From NCBI GenBank assembly GCA_023231475.1, contig JALJEE010002694.1:1-36418 (forward strand): DNA of 36,418 nucleotides, in the 5' to 3' direction. The notes under the pieces were generated by a model. The model was not told the origin of the DNA, did no database searches, and saw only the letters and a list, made by a program, of their open reading frames with translations. The DNA comes from Seison nebaliae. Lineage: Eukaryota; Rotifera; Pararotatoria; Seisonacea; Seisonidae. This document shows, piece by piece, positions 34,998 through 36,418 of the stretch; the stretch's first letter is position 1, and each line of letters opens with the position of its first letter. The translations under genes were made by a program, and so were the position numbers.

Positions 34998-35621
34998 TCA
35001 CTGATCTTGTTTAAATAAGACTACAATATCGTTCGAAATGGAAAAAATTAAAATTATTTCAGTATGAAAATTTCTAACATTGCTGATAAAAAACAGTTGC
35101 ACCGTTCCATGGTGCAGGAAGCATTAACCATAGGGCTAGAATGAACTGGAAAGAAAATGATGGAAAAACAAATAGGCAATTGAAAACTTTTCCCATCCAA
35201 TATAAATGTCCGTAACAATAATGGTAATCGCTTATACAAAAGAATAACTCCTCAAGACAATAAGTTGTGAGGAAAAAAAGCCAATAGAGTAACCATTGGG
35301 CAGCATCTTCACCTCTCGACCGTTTTATCGAATCTAATCTATTCAAATTGAAATATTGGAAAGTAGGAAAAATAAAGAATTCTAACGTCGCATAAAATGG
35401 ATAAACGAAACAGCAGAAATTACAAATTATCTCATTACCATAACCATTCGCCGTATAGATGGTAGTGAAAAGAAATAATACTTGATAAATAGAAACGAAG
35501 GAATTTATGGGGAAAATTTACCTGCCATTATCTGTATGCGCGATATTTGAGCAGTTGCTTCTAATCGTTTAACGGTTCGAATAAATAAATTATTCTCGTA
35601 AAATTGATCATCGAGATCCAT
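34998..35621 (-). CDS. REEP5/6-like (TB2/DP1/HVA22) ER-shaping protein
   Basis: Five exons (35621-35522, 35480-35387, 35338-35188, 35145-35079, 35020-34998) join in phase into 144 residues; human REEP5 has 189. The family core is plain: GYGNEIICNFCCFVYPFYAT against [20 protein letters not shown], then GEDAAQWLLYW against KEDDTQWLTYW, and LWLMLPAPWNGATVFYQQ against LWCMAPSPSNGAELLYKR. The N-terminal EATAQISRIQIM aligns with the short cytosolic helix. Membrane hairpins of this family bend ER tubules. The final exon is only 23 bp and ends FLFKQDQ, so the long C-terminal amphipathic tail of REEP5 is missing or lies beyond an unseen splice. Three of four introns start GTT. It converges on the MSP gene with 92 bp between stops. 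Confidence 0.87.
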
Positions 35622-36270
35622 GATGAATTGCAAAAAAAACAAATAAAAAATCAAAAATTAAAAAGAAGGAAACGAACTACAATTAAAAAAATTTATTTAT
35701 TTTTTAATCGAATTTCCTCACTGATCGACTATGTGCACTAATATCTTATGATTTTATTAATATTTCCCTTTCCTTTTACGTGTAACTAAACAATTTTCCT
35801 ATCGAACTTATGTTAATAGTTCCTATTATCTGCAATCCTTCTACTTATTTCCAATTATTGTTTAGTAAGTTTAAATAGTTATAATAACAAATAAGTTTAA
35901 ATAACTAGTTCGGTATTCATAAAATCTCGACGGGATTTTTCGGTCCTTACGTATGATCGTTTAATTTCTATTCAAGTAACTGTTTAATTACAGCAACTCT
36001 TACATTAACTATATTATCAAAATTACTCTTGATCTCAGACATCTCAGTCTATAAATATATTGTTCTTATGAATAGCGCTCGAACGCAGGTTCTCATTTTG
36101 TTCGCTACCCCCTTTTACAAAAGCTTTACAAAATTTTTCAAACAAAAGATAAATGAATAATTTTCTTAAATTTCTACCCTCGAGAAGAACATAAAACAAA
36201 TTTTGGTAATTACATTATTAGAGAAATTTTGTAAAATTTTTGTATCATTCTTTTTGAAAATCTGGCTATG
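35622..36270. other. Spacer between REEP gene and right tRNA
   Basis: About 650 bp without a supported gene. The REEP promoter should lie at the left side. A TATA-like CTATAAATATAT near 36050 precedes a C-rich stretch at 36109-36113. A 10-bp inverted repeat (ACTAAACAAT / ATTGTTTAGT) lies near 35786 and 35868. Confidence 0.5.
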
Positions 36271-36277
36271 AAAAAAA
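36271..36277 (-). terminator. RNA polymerase III T-run terminator
   Basis: Seven T residues on the minus strand begin three bases after the tRNA. They lie outside the shared 141 bp, so this copy has its own distinct 3' flank. Confidence 0.7.
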
Positions 36278-36418
36278 TTTAGGTTCGAGCGAGAATTGAA
36301 CTCGCGACCTTCTGCGTGTTAAGCAGACGTGATAACCACTACACCACCGAACCATATTTTACATTTGAGTACTTCCATTATATTAAATTAATAAATAAAA
36401 GTCAATAAATTCCAACGG
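36278..36418. repeat. Right arm of 141-bp perfect terminal inverted repeat
   Basis: This is the exact reverse complement of bases 1-141, including the tRNA-Val and its 5' flank. The 3' flanks of the two copies are unrelated, which shows they are two genomic places sharing a repeat, or one repeat class joined to both ends by the assembler. Confidence 0.95.
36281..36353 (-). tRNA. tRNA-Val (anticodon AAC), second copy
   Basis: Identical over all 73 bases to the left copy, including the unusual U73 discriminator, and in opposite orientation. The distinct pol III terminator downstream supports a true separate 3' context. Confidence 0.95.

Noticed and set aside
35817-36118. Possible solo LTR with TATA-like box between REEP and the right tRNA
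   Set aside because: There is a TG-like start, a TATA-like motif and a CA end, but no target-site duplication and no related sequence elsewhere in the window. The similar impression at 840-1025 also lacks support.
1-36418. Whole window as one giant mobile element (DNA transposon or Polinton-like) bounded by terminal inverted repeats
   Set aside because: The repeats contain an ordinary tRNA gene and have the exact length of an assembler k-mer. No polymerase, integrase, capsid or other element gene is present, and the interior genes are conserved host genes.

Overview
The window reads as AT-rich nuclear DNA of a small-bodied invertebrate animal. The evidence is a set of conserved metazoan genes (BROX, UBL7, ZNHIT3, ANKRD6/Diversin/Diego and REEP5/6 relatives), many introns of about 40-60 bp, polyQ/polyN tracts, a Tc1-like transposon relic and tRNA-Val genes. 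I cannot separate nematode, mite, rotifer or other small phyla from the sequence alone. The gene models below were built by hand from reading frame, splice phase and family alignment.

Layout. Each end carries the same 141-bp sequence in inverted orientation, and each copy holds a tRNA-Val(AAC). This length equals a common assembler k-mer, so the ends are probably graph junctions rather than transposon termini. Positions 142-3188 are gene-free and repeat-rich. At 3189-5056 (minus) lies a tandem pair of related genes for small membrane proteins, the upstream one apparently decayed. From 5708 to 12487 the window is gene-dense: BROX (minus), an unrecognised 110-aa protein (minus), a UBL7-like ubiquitin-binding protein (plus), an unrecognised 249-aa protein (minus) and ZNHIT3 (minus). 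Positions 12488-15989 look empty. From 15990 to 23472 (plus) is a complete Diego/ANKRD6 gene whose eight ankyrin repeats are each encoded by their own exon, apart from the eighth, which opens a long 3' exon. At 24355-26221 (plus) is an unrecognised secreted Cys-containing protein. A broken Tc1-like element lies at 26932-27863 and a doubtful Cys-rich gene at 28282-28776 (minus). From 29427 to 34905 (plus) is a 1,688-aa protein with about six MSP-like domains and a C-terminal membrane anchor. A REEP5/6-like gene (34998-35621, minus) converges on it.

Themes. Several genes concern membranes: BROX with a CAAX box (ESCRT-III and nuclear envelope), REEP5/6 (ER tubule shaping) and the MSP protein (probably ER-anchored). 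They are not an operon, and a shared job is not shown. The most unusual property is genome-wide in flavour: about 42 of 52 reconstructed introns begin GTT rather than the usual GTA/GTG, across unrelated genes.
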